Assembly: GCA_002299885.1 (NCBI GenBank)
Contig: DBOB01000023.1
Location: forward strand, 1-64,000
From: Sediminibacterium sp. UBA657
GTDB lineage: Bacteria > Bacteroidota > Bacteroidia > Chitinophagales > Chitinophagaceae
Length of the DNA: 64,000 nt
Direction of reading: 5' to 3'
In this document: one piece after another, positions 45,134 to 54,246 of the stretch
Layout of the letters: each line of letters begins with the position of its first letter
Position numbering within the stretch: position 1 is the first letter of the stretch
Made by a program: the position numbers and the translations under genes
The notes under the pieces: model-generated
Databases searched by the model: none
The model's input: the letters and a program-made list of their open reading frames with translations, nothing else
What the model was told of the DNA's origin: nothing

Positions 45134-45544
45134 ATGGACTCAATCTACACCCTTGATCAGACCAATGAAATTGCCAATCAACTTGTGCAGCAATACGCAT
45201 CAAATACTGTTTGGGTCTTTCAAGCTCCGATGGGTGCTGGTAAGACAACCCTGATTGCCGCAATTGGCAAAGCAATGGGTATTCAAGAAGCCATGTCTAG
45301 TCCTACATTTTCCATCATGAACGAATATGAAGTGCAGGGTAAACTAATTTACCACATGGATTGGTATCGTTTAGAAAATGAGGCAGAGGCAAGGCAGGCT
45401 GGGGTAGAAGCTGCATTGGAAGAATCGGATATGTCCTTGGTGGAATGGCCAGAAAAAGCACCTAATATGGTGCCTGATAACGCAGTATGGATACATATTG
45501 AAATTCTTGACCCCAATCGACGAAGAATTTATACCAACCATTAA
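45134..45544 (+). CDS. tsaE: tRNA threonylcarbamoyladenosine biosynthesis ATPase
   Basis: 136 residues from the ATG at 45134; the longer frame from a TTG at 45107 would cover the promoter box. The P-loop is FQAPMGAGKTTL (about 29-40), and SSPTFSIMNEYE followed by YHMDWYRL is the TsaE signature. It works with TsaB and TsaD in making t6A at position 37 of ANN-decoding tRNAs. Divergent from copA, followed by ald after 74 bp. Confidence 0.94.
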   Translation: MDSIYTLDQTNEIANQLVQQYASNTVWVFQAPMGAGKTTLIAAIGKAMGIQEAMSSPTFSIMNEYEVQGKLIYHMDWYRLENEAEARQAGVEAALEESDMSLVEWPEKAPNMVPDNAVWIHIEILDPNRRRIYTNH

Positions 45545-45588
45545 ACGACCTCCTTGGAATAGGCCTTTTCCTATTCTAGGATCTCTGG

Positions 45589-45596
45589 TATTTTTG
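45589..45596 (+). promoter_or_regulatory. -7 box for the alanine dehydrogenase gene
   Basis: TATTTTTG is an exact TAnnTTTG, 22 bases before the ATG at 45619. The -33 position is not clear. Confidence 0.5.
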
Positions 45597-45618
45597 TATC
45601 TTCATAAAAATATTTCTT

Positions 45619-46833
45619 ATGAGTGTAACCAAGCCACAAATTCATCCTTCATTTTCCTATGAAACTCAGGAAGAGGTATTGGACATTCCTCATAACGCAA
45701 AACCATTGTTGATTGGTATCCCAAAGGAAACTGCTTTCCAAGAAAATAGGGTTGGTTTAATTCCAGAGGCTGTTGGCGTTTTGGTAGCCAATGGGCATCA
45801 AGTATTAGTTGAATCTGGCGCAGGAAAAGGTAGCCGTTATACAGATAAAGATTATGCAGACGCAGGCGCAGAAATTGCTTTTGAAAAAGCAGCAGTCTAT
45901 CAATGTCCAATTTTAATTAAGACTGCACCACCTGTTGCAACTGATTTGCCTTTCTTGCAGATGCATCAAACAATTATATCTCCATTACATTTATCTGCAA
46001 TTGATCAAGAAGTATTGGTTGCGATGATGGCGAAAAAAATTACGGCTTTATCGATTGAAAATATCAAGGATGAAAATCAAAACTATCCAATCTTAAGAAG
46101 TATGAATGAGATTGTGGGTAGTGCGGTAATGTTGATTGCTGGACAATACCTTAGTAATTTTAATTCAGGTAAGGGTGTTTTGTTGGGTGGCATTAGTGGG
46201 GTACCTCCGACTAAAGTTGTTGTTATTGGTGCGGATATTACTGGAGAATTTGCTGTGCGCAATGCACTTGCATTGGGCGCAAGCGTTAAAGTATTTGACA
46301 ACAATGTTTCAAGACTACAAAGACTACAAAATAATTTAGGGCAACGTGTTTGGACTTCGGTGATTGAGCCTAATATATTGGCAAAACAACTTAAAACCTG
46401 TGAAGTAGCAATTGGCGCATTGAGAAATGAAATTGGAAGAGCACCCATTGTTGTGACAGAGGAAATGGTGATGAATATGCGACCAGGTAGTATTATCATT
46501 GATGTTGCAGTGGATAGGGGTGGATGTTTTGAGACGACTGAATTAACCAATCATGAAAATCCGATTGTCATCAAGCATGATGTGATTCATTATGGTGTAC
46601 CTAATATCCCAAGCGGTTTTGCGAGAACAGCAAGCCAAGCAATTAGCAATGTCTTAATGCATTTAATGATGGAAGTTGGAGATCAAGGCGGATTAGAGGA
46701 ACTTATTTGGCATCAACTACATCTTCGTGAAGGTGTCTATTTGTATAAGGGTTCATTGACTGATTTTTACATAAGTCAAAAATGCAATTTAAAATATACC
46801 GATTTGAATTTGTTGATTGCGAGTAGGAGCTAA
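45619..46833 (+). CDS. ald: alanine dehydrogenase (Ald/PntA-type fold)
   Basis: 404 residues. The N-terminal catalytic domain has IGIPKETAFQENRVGLIPEAV with the substrate-binding Arg and the lysine in HQTIISPLHL; the NAD Rossmann motif is VVIGADITGEFAVRNAL (about 197-213). The C-terminal part has GSIIIDVAVDRGGCFE and VPNIPSGFARTAS. It interconverts alanine and pyruvate plus ammonia. An N-terminal extension of about 35 residues precedes the usual start, which is common in this phylum. Confidence 0.88.
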   Translation: MSVTKPQIHPSFSYETQEEVLDIPHNAKPLLIGIPKETAFQENRVGLIPEAVGVLVANGHQVLVESGAGKGSRYTDKDYADAGAEIAFEKAAVYQCPILIKTAPPVATDLPFLQMHQTIISPLHLSAIDQEVLVAMMAKKITALSIENIKDENQNYPILRSMNEIVGSAVMLIAGQYLSNFNSGKGVLLGGISGVPPTKVVVIGADITGEFAVRNALALGASVKVFDNNVSRLQRLQNNLGQRVWTSVIEPNILAKQLKTCEVAIGALRNEIGRAPIVVTEEMVMNMRPGSIIIDVAVDRGGCFETTELTNHENPIVIKHDVIHYGVPNIPSGFARTASQAISNVLMHLMMEVGDQGGLEELIWHQLHLREGVYLYKGSLTDFYISQKCNLKYTDLNLLIASRS

Positions 46834-46842
46834 TTCAGCCAC

Positions 46843-47475
46843 TTATTTTTTAAAATCTGAGAGGGATAGTTGTTGACTACAAAATTGATATTCTTGCGGG
46901 TCGTTACTGGCTACAATAATTAATTTATGCATTGCATATGCTTGCATTAATTGATGGTATGTTTGAATACCTTCTTGGTCCAGATTACTACATGGCTCAT
47001 CCAATAATAAGATTGGGGCTTGATCAAAAATGGCCAATGCCAATTTCAATCTTTGTTTCATACCACTACTAAAATTTCTAATCTGTTTGTTCGCAGCATT
47101 GCCAAGGCCAATTTTTTCTAAAAGTTCAACTGGTTGCAATCCATTTTGAAGTGGCTTGAATTGTTGATGAAAAGCGATTTGTTCTAATGCAGTGAACTCT
47201 TCTACCAGTTCTAAATAAGGGGCAGCGATACTGATATATTGAAAAATATTTGCACTGTCTATGGCTTCGCCAGTTTTACTTGTCCAATGAATGGCTCCTT
47301 TAGTAAGTCCAATATATCCTGCAATAACTTGCAACAAAGTACTTTTACCAGATCCATTATTACCAATCAATGCATAATGCTGACCAGTGGTAAAACTGAA
47401 ATCAAGATTGGAGAAAATCCATTCTGTGTTGAACCTTTTGGATGCAGCGGTAACTTGAATTTGCATATTATTCAT
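46843..47475 (-). CDS. ABC transporter ATP-binding protein, CcmA-like
   Basis: 210 residues, short. Walker A is LIGNNGSGKSTLL (about 36-48), the signature NFSSGMKQRLKLAL, Walker B ILLLDEPCSNLDQEG; the usual H-loop histidine is replaced by VASNDPQE, where most ABC ATPases have SHD. It has no permease gene beside it. Its start overlaps the end of lpxA by eight bases, so it is part of the lipid A cluster by transcription. Partner and substrate are unknown. Confidence 0.85.
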   Translation of the reverse strand: MNNMQIQVTAASKRFNTEWIFSNLDFSFTTGQHYALIGNNGSGKSTLLQVIAGYIGLTKGAIHWTSKTGEAIDSANIFQYISIAAPYLELVEEFTALEQIAFHQQFKPLQNGLQPVELLEKIGLGNAANKQIRNFSSGMKQRLKLALAIFDQAPILLLDEPCSNLDQEGIQTYHQLMQAYAMHKLIIVASNDPQEYQFCSQQLSLSDFKK

Positions 47476-48265
47476 CTTCTAGTGCACCTTTCACAAAACG
47501 TTTGATGATGCCTCTTCCACTATCTCTAATGAATGTAACAATTTCATCGCGCTCATCGGTTGCCGGCAATTCTTCCTCAATAAAAGCAAGTGCCTGTGTG
47601 GTGTTCATACCCTTATTAAAAATATAGCGGTAGATATCTAAAATATGATTGATCTTTTCTAAATCGAATCCTCTTCTTTTTAATCCAACACTATTTACAC
47701 CTCCATAACTCAATGGATTTCTAACAGCTTTAATATAAGGAGGCACATCCTTACTTACCAAGCTACCTCCAGCGATATAAGAATGTTGTCCAATATGCAC
47801 AAATTGATGTACCGCACTTACCCCAGCGATCCATGCATAGTCTCCTAATGTAACGTGCCCTGCCACTTGCACACTATTGCTTAAAATACAATGGTTACCA
47901 ATGATACAGTCATGCGCAATATGACTATATGCCATAATCAAGCAATGGCTTCCCACTTTAGTAACCCAACGATCAGATGTACCTCTGTTAATTGTTACAA
48001 ACTCTCTGATAGTCGTATGGTCACCAATTTCTACTGTCGTTTTTTCACCGTTAAATTTTAAATCCTGAGGATCAGCGCCAATCACTGCGCCAGGAAAGAT
48101 GCGACAATTTTTTCCAATTGTTGTACCATTCATGATGGTGACATTACTTCCAATCCATGTACCTTCTCCAATGGTTACGTCACTATGAATCACAGTGAAC
48201 GGATCAATTTTTACATTGGGTGCTACTTTAGCATTTGGGTCGATATAAGTAAATGGATGTGTCAT
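47468..48265 (-). CDS. lpxA: acyl-ACP--UDP-N-acetylglucosamine O-acyltransferase
   Basis: 265 residues from the ATG at 48265; the frame opens further upstream inside lpxC but MTHPFTYIDPNAKVAPNVKI is the family start. The left-handed beta helix is visible as repeated hexads (VKIDPF, VTIGEG, VTIMNG, TTIGKN), with the catalytic His in MAYSHIAHDC and the C-terminal helical domain with KRRGFDLEKI. LpxA begins lipid A synthesis by moving a 3-hydroxyacyl chain to UDP-GlcNAc. It follows the lpxC-fabZ gene closely and overlaps the ABC gene. Confidence 0.95.
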   Translation of the reverse strand: MTHPFTYIDPNAKVAPNVKIDPFTVIHSDVTIGEGTWIGSNVTIMNGTTIGKNCRIFPGAVIGADPQDLKFNGEKTTVEIGDHTTIREFVTINRGTSDRWVTKVGSHCLIMAYSHIAHDCIIGNHCILSNSVQVAGHVTLGDYAWIAGVSAVHQFVHIGQHSYIAGGSLVSKDVPPYIKAVRNPLSYGGVNSVGLKRRGFDLEKINHILDIYRYIFNKGMNTTQALAFIEEELPATDERDEIVTFIRDSGRGIIKRFVKGALEDE

Positions 48266-48276
48266 AAGGGATAATT

Positions 48277-49686
48277 TTATTCTGCTCTTTTTACAACTTG
48301 AGCAACTAGTTCTGACTCTGTAGCTACTTTCCCATTTACATAGACCGTGCCACGCATTTCGCAAATACCTCTGCGTATAGGAGCCATCAATTCTAATTTA
48401 AGCAACATGGTATCACCTGGTTTTACCATTTGTTTAAATTTACAATTATTGATTTTTAAAAAGTAAGTATCATAATTTCCTTTAGGCATGGCGTTGATAC
48501 AAAGGATACCTCCAGTCTGTGCCAATGCCTCAATTTGTAAAACCCCTGGCATCACTGGATTGCCTGGAAAATGTCCTGGGAAAAACCATTCATTGAATGT
48601 CACATTCTTTACACCTACTATCGAGGTGTCTGTTAATTCAATGATTTTATCCACCAATAAAAAAGGGTGACGATGTGGTAAAGTTTTTTCTATTTGCTCT
48701 AAAGTATATACAGGAGTAGCACTTGGATCATATACAGGTACATCTTTTATATTTTTATTTTTTTTGATGTACTGTTTTATTTTTTTTGCAAACTCTACAT
48801 TGCTGCTATGTCCTGGTCGGTTAGCTATAATTCTTGCTTTAATTGGATAGCCTATTAAAGCTAAGTCGCCTACCACATCTAATAATTTATGGCGTGCAGG
48901 TTCGTTTGGAAATCTTAATTCTAAATTATTTAAATAGCCTTCGCTTTTTACTTCTATTTTATCTCTTTTGAATACTTTGGCTAAACGGCCCATTTCTTCA
49001 TCCGTCACAGGTTTATCAACAACTACAATTGCATTATTGATATCACCACCTTTTATTAAATCATGGTCTAAGAGTGTTTCTAGTTCATGTAAAAAACAAA
49101 AAGTTCTACATGGTCCAATTTCTGATTTAAAATCTTTGATTGTTTTAAGTGCTGCATGTTGCGTACCTAATACTGGACTATTAAAATCTATCAGTGTCGT
49201 GATTTGATAATCTAATGCAGGCAATGCTACCATCTCTACACGCTTATCCTCATCATAGTGAAAAATATTTTCATCAATACTGTACCAAGCTTTTGCAGCA
49301 TCTTGTTCTAGTACACCAACTTTTTCTATTGCTTCAATGAATGGAGCAGAGCTGCCATCCATAATTGGAATTTCTGGGCCATTTAATTCAATCAAAAGAT
49401 TATCAACGCCTAAACCAACTAATGCAGCAAGGATATGTTCCACCGTGCTTACTTTGGCGTCACCCACTTGTAAAGTTGTACCTCGGCTCGTATCAGTCAC
49501 TAAATCACAATCAGCTTTAATCACCGGTTGGTTTGGTAAATCTACCCTTTGGAATTGGATACCAAAACCAGGATTTGCAGGATGCAAAGTCATATCTACT
49601 AAAATGCCTGTATGTAAACCGGTCCCGCTAATGCTAATACTTTGACTTAAGGTATGTTGCTTATCGGGATTGAAATGTTGATCCAT
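48277..49686 (-). CDS. lpxC/fabZ: bifunctional UDP-3-O-acyl-GlcNAc deacetylase / 3-hydroxyacyl-ACP dehydratase (LpxC-FabZ fusion)
   Basis: 469 residues from the ATG at 49686. Residues 1-300 form LpxC, with the zinc His84 in VEHILAALVG and the HKLLDVVGDLALIG motif; residues about 315-465 form FabZ, with LPHRHPFLLVDKI and the active-site FPGHFPGNPVMPGVLQIEALAQ. LpxC deacetylates UDP-3-O-acyl-GlcNAc and commits carbon to lipid A; FabZ dehydrates hydroxyacyl-ACP for fatty acids, so the fusion couples two uses of 3-hydroxyacyl-ACP. Fusion is known from Bacteroidota. It is followed by lpxA after 11 bp. Confidence 0.95.
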   Translation of the reverse strand: MDQHFNPDKQHTLSQSISISGTGLHTGILVDMTLHPANPGFGIQFQRVDLPNQPVIKADCDLVTDTSRGTTLQVGDAKVSTVEHILAALVGLGVDNLLIELNGPEIPIMDGSSAPFIEAIEKVGVLEQDAAKAWYSIDENIFHYDEDKRVEMVALPALDYQITTLIDFNSPVLGTQHAALKTIKDFKSEIGPCRTFCFLHELETLLDHDLIKGGDINNAIVVVDKPVTDEEMGRLAKVFKRDKIEVKSEGYLNNLELRFPNEPARHKLLDVVGDLALIGYPIKARIIANRPGHSSNVEFAKKIKQYIKKNKNIKDVPVYDPSATPVYTLEQIEKTLPHRHPFLLVDKIIELTDTSIVGVKNVTFNEWFFPGHFPGNPVMPGVLQIEALAQTGGILCINAMPKGNYDTYFLKINNCKFKQMVKPGDTMLLKLELMAPIRRGICEMRGTVYVNGKVATESELVAQVVKRAE

Positions 49687-49730
49687 GTGTAACAATTTTA
49701 GAATAGCTTAGTTAAAAGCATGATTTAAAG

Positions 49731-49738
49731 CAAAAATA
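49731..49738 (-). promoter_or_regulatory. -7 box for the lpxC-fabZ gene
   Basis: Minus-strand TATTTTTG, an exact TAnnTTTG, about 44 bases before the ATG at 49686, just downstream of the lpxD stop. Confidence 0.45.
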
Positions 49739-49746
49739 CGCCTGAT

Positions 49747-50793
49747 TTATGCTTTTTGAGACAGTTGCTGTACTAATATTTCGAGTTCTTGGACTCTTTT
49801 TTCCAATTCTGGAAGATTTTTGACGTAAACCTGGCTTCTCAGGCTTTGTTTTTGTTCTACTGCCGGGTAGCCAGTTAGGGTCATATTTGCTGTTAAAAAT
49901 GATTTTGTGACTCCTGTTTTACCAGCAATTTTTATCCCATCTGCAATGGCAATATGTCCAGAAAAACCTACTTGTCCTCCAGCCATTACATTTTTTCCAA
50001 TTTTTGTGCTACCACTAACGCCTGTTTGAGCAGCGATCACCGAATTGGAACCTATTTCTACATTATGTGCAATTTGAATCTGGTTATCTAATTTCACACC
50101 TTTGCGAATGAATGTCGATCCAATGGTAGCTCTATCGATGGTCGTGTTAGCGCCAATTTCAACATCGTCTTCGATAACTACATTCCCAAGTTGTGGTACT
50201 TTTTGATAACTGCCATCCTCTTTAGGAGCAAATCCAAATCCATCACTTCCAATAATTGAGCCACTATGAATGGTAACATGGTTGCCAATAACACAGTCTG
50301 CATAAACAACCACACCTGGATGAATGGTTACATGGTTTCCAATTTTTACATTTTCTCCTATCACTACGTTTGGAAATATTTTTACATGATCACCAAGTGT
50401 AGCACCTTCATTGATATAAGCAAAAGCTGCAATAAAATGGTTTGTACCAATCTTAGCGTTTGGAGCAATAAAGGATGGCGTTTGAATTCCTTCCAGTTGT
50501 TGGGCCTTTAATTCCTGATATTTTGTAAGCAAGGTAGCAAATGCGGCATAGGCATCAGGCACTCTAATTAAAGTTGCTTTAATTTTTTCTTTTAATTGTT
50601 GTTGCGCACCAATGATGACAATTGAAGCAGCAGTGGTGTACAAAAAGGCTTCATATTTAGGGTTAGCTAAAAAAGATATTTGGCCAGCAGTGGCTTCCTC
50701 AATTTTACCAAAATTATGAACAGTCATAGATGCGTCACCTTCAACTTGACCTTGAATCATCATTGCAATCTGTTGGGCACTAAATTCTAGCAT
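49747..50793 (-). CDS. lpxD: UDP-3-O-(3-hydroxyacyl)glucosamine N-acyltransferase
   Basis: 348 residues. An N-terminal uridine-binding domain ([27 protein letters not shown]) is followed by a long left-handed beta helix with hexapeptides ([18 protein letters not shown]), the catalytic His region [17 protein letters not shown] and [16 protein letters not shown], and a C-terminal coiled helix. LpxD adds the second acyl chain. It lies 27 bp downstream of the HD gene and 60 bp upstream of lpxC-fabZ. Confidence 0.96.
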   Translation of the reverse strand: MLEFSAQQIAMMIQGQVEGDASMTVHNFGKIEEATAGQISFLANPKYEAFLYTTAASIVIIGAQQQLKEKIKATLIRVPDAYAAFATLLTKYQELKAQQLEGIQTPSFIAPNAKIGTNHFIAAFAYINEGATLGDHVKIFPNVVIGENVKIGNHVTIHPGVVVYADCVIGNHVTIHSGSIIGSDGFGFAPKEDGSYQKVPQLGNVVIEDDVEIGANTTIDRATIGSTFIRKGVKLDNQIQIAHNVEIGSNSVIAAQTGVSGSTKIGKNVMAGGQVGFSGHIAIADGIKIAGKTGVTKSFLTANMTLTGYPAVEQKQSLRSQVYVKNLPELEKRVQELEILVQQLSQKA

Positions 50794-50820
50794 ACCTTGA
50801 GTTATTTTTTGAATTGGGGT

Positions 50821-52050
50821 TTATTCGTTCAATGAACAAATGTAAAATTTTTTAACTGGGGTAGAAAGACTTTCCACAATTAATGCGTTCTGTACCTCTG
50901 AAATAGTTGAAATTCCGCCCTTTTTTAGCAAAATATGGATATTCTCACTGTCATTCTTGTATAATGTATTGCTTGTTGCTCCTTTAAAACATAGAAAAGC
51001 AGCATCGGTATCATCCAGATTGAACCTTGCCTTGGTTGCTGCTAAGGCTTGACTTAAGGCAGCATCGGTGATGGGTTCAGATTGCAATTGACATTTATAG
51101 ATTTTTCTATTTAATAAACGATTGCACAATAATGATAAAACAGGATCGGTATGGGATTGCCATTTTTTAATAGCAAACATAATATCTGTATCATCTAATT
51201 GACAATAGGCAGTTAAATCGATTGCTTCATTGGATGTGAATTCATTGGATAAAAAATAGTCTAATATCCCGCCTGTTGCAATGGATGGGTCTTTTGCTTT
51301 CGCCAATTGGTTTGCTCTTTGAATAATTTTAACCAACATATTCTCGGCAGCTATGACAGTCTTGTGTCGGTATACTTGCCAATACATTAGCATTCTGGAG
51401 ACTAAAAATTTCTCGACACTATTCACGCCTTTTTCCTCGACCAATAAAATATTGTCCTTTACATTTAACATTTTTAAAATACGCTCATAACCAACTACGC
51501 CTTCACTTACACCTGTGAAGAAACTATCCCTCGATAAGTAATCTAATCGGTCTACATCTAGCTGTCCGCTGATTAATTGATGCAAAAATGTTTTAGGATA
51601 TTGGTTTGTAAAAATCTGAATGGCCATATTTAATTTACCATTCAATGCAGGGTTTGGATCTGCATTTAATTGATTCATGATGAGTAAAGAAAGTGCCTCG
51701 TGGTGCACTCCTTTTAACAATACATTTTCCAATGCATGTGAATAGGGGCCATGGCCAATGTCATGCATCAAAATGGCTGCTTTTGCTGCTTGTGCTTCTT
51801 CTGGGGTAATTTCCACACCCTTGTCTCTAAGTTCATTGATGGCAATACACATTAAATGGTAAGCACCCAATGAATGGTGCAGTCTTGTGTGTACTGCGCC
51901 AGGATAGACAAGTTGTGCTAAAGCCATTTGTTGAATCCTTCTTAATCTTTGAAAAAAAGGATGGTTGAAAATGGCAAATATCAACGGGTCATTGATCGTG
52001 ATAAATCCATGTACAGGATCATTGATCATTTTTCGAGTCAAAAATTCCAT
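50821..52050 (-). CDS. HD domain phosphohydrolase (dNTPase/SAMHD1-like)
   Basis: 409 residues. The HD motif is visible at residues about 45-130: HTRLHHSLGAYHLM, MHDIGHGPYSHALENVL and GQLDVDRLDYLSRDSFFTGV, the arrangement of dGTP triphosphohydrolase-like proteins. The N-terminal INDPVHGFITI is the usual start of this family in Bacteroidota. Substrate is unknown. It always stands upstream of lpxD in this cluster as read here; a -7 box lies upstream. Confidence 0.9.
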   Translation of the reverse strand: MEFLTRKMINDPVHGFITINDPLIFAIFNHPFFQRLRRIQQMALAQLVYPGAVHTRLHHSLGAYHLMCIAINELRDKGVEITPEEAQAAKAAILMHDIGHGPYSHALENVLLKGVHHEALSLLIMNQLNADPNPALNGKLNMAIQIFTNQYPKTFLHQLISGQLDVDRLDYLSRDSFFTGVSEGVVGYERILKMLNVKDNILLVEEKGVNSVEKFLVSRMLMYWQVYRHKTVIAAENMLVKIIQRANQLAKAKDPSIATGGILDYFLSNEFTSNEAIDLTAYCQLDDTDIMFAIKKWQSHTDPVLSLLCNRLLNRKIYKCQLQSEPITDAALSQALAATKARFNLDDTDAAFLCFKGATSNTLYKNDSENIHILLKKGGISTISEVQNALIVESLSTPVKKFYICSLNE

Positions 52051-52066
52051 AGGCTAAATGTGTTGA

Positions 52067-52074
52067 CAAAGGTA
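52067..52074 (-). promoter_or_regulatory. -7 box for the HD gene
   Basis: Minus-strand TACCTTTG, an exact TAnnTTTG, 16 bases before the ATG at 52050; probable promoter of the HD-lpxD-lpxC operon. Confidence 0.5.
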
Positions 52075-52127
52075 CGAAATGTGAATAACTCCTGCGTTTT
52101 ATTTAAATGGCTACTGATCCAAAAAAC

Positions 52128-52135
52128 TATCTTTG
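52128..52135 (+). promoter_or_regulatory. -7 box for the 90-residue orphan
   Basis: TATCTTTG is an exact TAnnTTTG, 47 bases before the ATG at 52183. Confidence 0.5.
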
Positions 52136-52182
52136 TTGCAGCGCTAAATGAAGTAAAACCCTACTTAAAACTGCCCAATTTT

Positions 52183-52455
52183 ATGAAAATCACACAAGGC
52201 ACTTTAGATAAATTAGAAGATATTTTAGGTGAATCTGAATATGTAGTTCGTTACGAACGTGGTAATTTCCAGAGCGGCTGGTGTTTACTTGAATTCAAGA
52301 AGATTGTGGTTTTGAACAAGTTTTTAAATTTGGAAGCAAGAATCAATACCTTACTTGAATTGATTCCCCAACTAACAATCGACTTTGATAAATTGACGCT
52401 TGATTCTCAAAAATTATATGAGGAAGTAAAGCGTATTTCATTGACAGAAGCATAA
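52183..52455 (+). CDS. small conserved-looking protein of unknown function
   Basis: 90 residues from the ATG at 52183; the frame runs upstream into the HD gene but only this start follows the TATCTTTG box. The protein is MKITQGTLDKLEDILGESEY, then VVRYERGNFQSGWCLLEFKK, then IVVLNKFLNLEARINTLLEL: a helix, a three-strand sheet and a C-terminal helix. No signal peptide. I recognise it only as a family often found beside this HD/MBL pair in Bacteroidota; function unknown. Probably cotranscribed with the phosphodiesterase 18 bp downstream. Confidence 0.7.
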   Translation: MKITQGTLDKLEDILGESEYVVRYERGNFQSGWCLLEFKKIVVLNKFLNLEARINTLLELIPQLTIDFDKLTLDSQKLYEEVKRISLTEA

Positions 52456-52473
52456 AATTTAATCTAACAAGTT

Positions 52474-53241
52474 TTGTTAAGAATCACTATTCTAGGATCA
52501 GGCACCAGCACTGGGGTTCCCCTTATTGGATGCCTTTGTCCTGTATGCACTTCGGATGATCCCAAAGACAATCGATTAAGAACAAGCATTAAAATCGAAT
52601 CTGATACCACCTGTATCATCATCGATACCACACCAGATTTCAGGTATCAAATGCTTCGTACAAAAACAACGCATATTGACGCTGTTGTTTTTACCCATCC
52701 ACACAGAGATCATTATGCCGGATTGGATGATATTAGACCATTTAATTTCTTCTCGGTCAAGTCAATGCCTATATACGCTAATACAATTACACAGGTAGCC
52801 ATTAAGCGTGATTTTTATTATGCATTTGAAGCGGATAAAGAAGCTGGATTACCAGAAATGCAATTACTTACCATTGAACCTACCGCTTCTTTTAAGATTG
52901 GGGATATTGAATTAATGCCAATAGAGGTGATGCATCGCGATATGCCTGTGCTAGGATTCAGAATTGGAGACTTTACCTATATCACGGATGCAAATTATAT
53001 TTCTGAAGAAGCGAAAGCGCAAATAAAAGGATCCAAAGTCCTTATTCTAAATGCACTAAGACCCCAGTCGCATCCTACACATTTTACATTATCCGAAGCC
53101 ATTGCGTTGACGCAGTCTCTAGATATTCCTCAAACTTATTTTACGCATTTTAGCCATCAGATTGGTTTACACGCCATTGTGGAGCCAAGCTTGCCTAAGG
53201 GAATTGGCATGTCGTATGACGGAATGGTGATTACAGTATAG
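52474..53241 (+). CDS. MBL-fold metal-dependent phosphodiesterase (PhnP/YtvP-like)
   Basis: 255 residues, starting with TTG at 52474. The N-terminus LRITILGSGTSTGVPLIGC followed by CPVCTSDDPKDNRLRTS is the hallmark of PhnP-like phosphoribosyl cyclic phosphodiesterases, with zinc cysteines and the HxHxDH motif THPHRDHYAG. Other metal ligands are in MHRDMPVLGFRI, DANY and THFSHQIGLH. Substrate not certain. It lies 18 bp after the orphan gene. Confidence 0.88.
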   Translation: MLRITILGSGTSTGVPLIGCLCPVCTSDDPKDNRLRTSIKIESDTTCIIIDTTPDFRYQMLRTKTTHIDAVVFTHPHRDHYAGLDDIRPFNFFSVKSMPIYANTITQVAIKRDFYYAFEADKEAGLPEMQLLTIEPTASFKIGDIELMPIEVMHRDMPVLGFRIGDFTYITDANYISEEAKAQIKGSKVLILNALRPQSHPTHFTLSEAIALTQSLDIPQTYFTHFSHQIGLHAIVEPSLPKGIGMSYDGMVITV

Positions 53242-53261
53242 TTACTCTAATTAAAATTTTT

Positions 53262-53292
53262 TTAGAATTATTTTTTCGAAAATTAATTCTAA
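53262..53292 (+). terminator. AT-rich hairpin after the phosphodiesterase gene
   Basis: TTAGAATTA (53262-53270) and TAATTCTAA (53284-53292) are perfect inverted copies around TTTTTTCGAAAAT, which can pair further. T-rich sequence follows. It is a low-GC structure, so terminator activity is only possible. Confidence 0.4.
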
Positions 53293-53359
53293 TTATTTTT
53301 TCAAGTATTTATACGCAAATTTTGCATATTGAAAAAAGATAGGTTTGTTAAAAATCGTC

Positions 53360-54181
53360 ATGCAATTTGATTGGAAATCCTATTTCATTTTTACATCAAA
53401 AGAGCAAAAAGGTATTGTAGTCCTTGGTTGTATTTTATCTTTAAGTTTATTGCTTCATTATTTATTACCAACTAAAAGTGTTGAGGTAGATCGTTTTTCA
53501 AATACCAAAAACAAGCCCAAAGTCCTATTTTATTTTGATCCAAATTTGTTGGATAGTCTTCAGGGTTTTCAACTGGGGTTTTCCAGAAAACAAATGACGA
53601 CCCTATATCATTATCGCGAAAAAGGGGGCAGGTTTCAAAAAAAAGAAGACCTTTTAAAGTGGTATGGCTTATCTGAGTATCAAGCAAACACTTTGCTGCC
53701 ATGGGTGCGTATCAAAGCAATTGACTCAACCAATTATAACAAACAAAATAAGAATCGAAATTGGGGAAAGTATGCAACAGAAAAAATCGATATCAATAAT
53801 TCCAATGCATCGCAGTGGATTCAAATTACAGGTTTGCCAGCTTATAAAGTGAAGCGAATACTAACCTATCAAAAATGGACGGGTGGGTTTACCAATATAC
53901 AAGGCTTAAAGAAGGTCTACGGCATTACTGCTTTTGATTTTGAGATGATTTATCCTTATCTCAAGTATCAACCCAAGACATCCAAAAAGATGGCTTATCA
54001 AACCATGCGTTTTGAGGATTGGATGGCACTAGGCATCTTTGATGAAAGGGCTGTTTGGCGGATCTTAAAGCTTAGAAAAGTGCAGCAGGGGAGGTTAGCT
54101 TGGTCAGAAATGGTGATTCAGTTTGACCTCACAGAATCAGAAGCGATGGTCTTAAAACAAAGAACCAATCTGAATAATTAA
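53360..54181 (+). CDS. helix-hairpin-helix protein, membrane-anchored, ComEA-like
   Basis: 273 residues from the ATG at 53360 (a TTG five codons earlier is less likely). One membrane helix at about 20-40 (IVVLGCILSLSLLLHYLL) precedes at least two ComEA-type HhH units (DINNSNASQWIQITGLPAYK and the block near 70-115), each with the pattern of DNA-binding hairpins, and a third, degenerate unit near the C-terminus. DNA uptake (competence) is the usual role of ComEA; in this phylum the role is unproven. Confidence 0.75.
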   Translation: MQFDWKSYFIFTSKEQKGIVVLGCILSLSLLLHYLLPTKSVEVDRFSNTKNKPKVLFYFDPNLLDSLQGFQLGFSRKQMTTLYHYREKGGRFQKKEDLLKWYGLSEYQANTLLPWVRIKAIDSTNYNKQNKNRNWGKYATEKIDINNSNASQWIQITGLPAYKVKRILTYQKWTGGFTNIQGLKKVYGITAFDFEMIYPYLKYQPKTSKKMAYQTMRFEDWMALGIFDERAVWRILKLRKVQQGRLAWSEMVIQFDLTESEAMVLKQRTNLNN

Positions 54182-54246
54182 ATTACAATTACTGAGATTC
54201 ATTTATTTAGATTGGTTCAACGACTAACCAAAATGGCTCGTCAAAG

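Noticed and set aside
48277..49686. lpxC-fabZ fusion as a novel protein
   Set aside because: The fusion is well known in Bacteroidota, so it is listed only as a feature.
51949..52182. N-terminal extension of the 90-residue orphan inside the HD gene
   Set aside because: It would read through the 5' part of the divergent HD gene and the promoter box at 52128; the ATG at 52183 follows the box at a proper distance.
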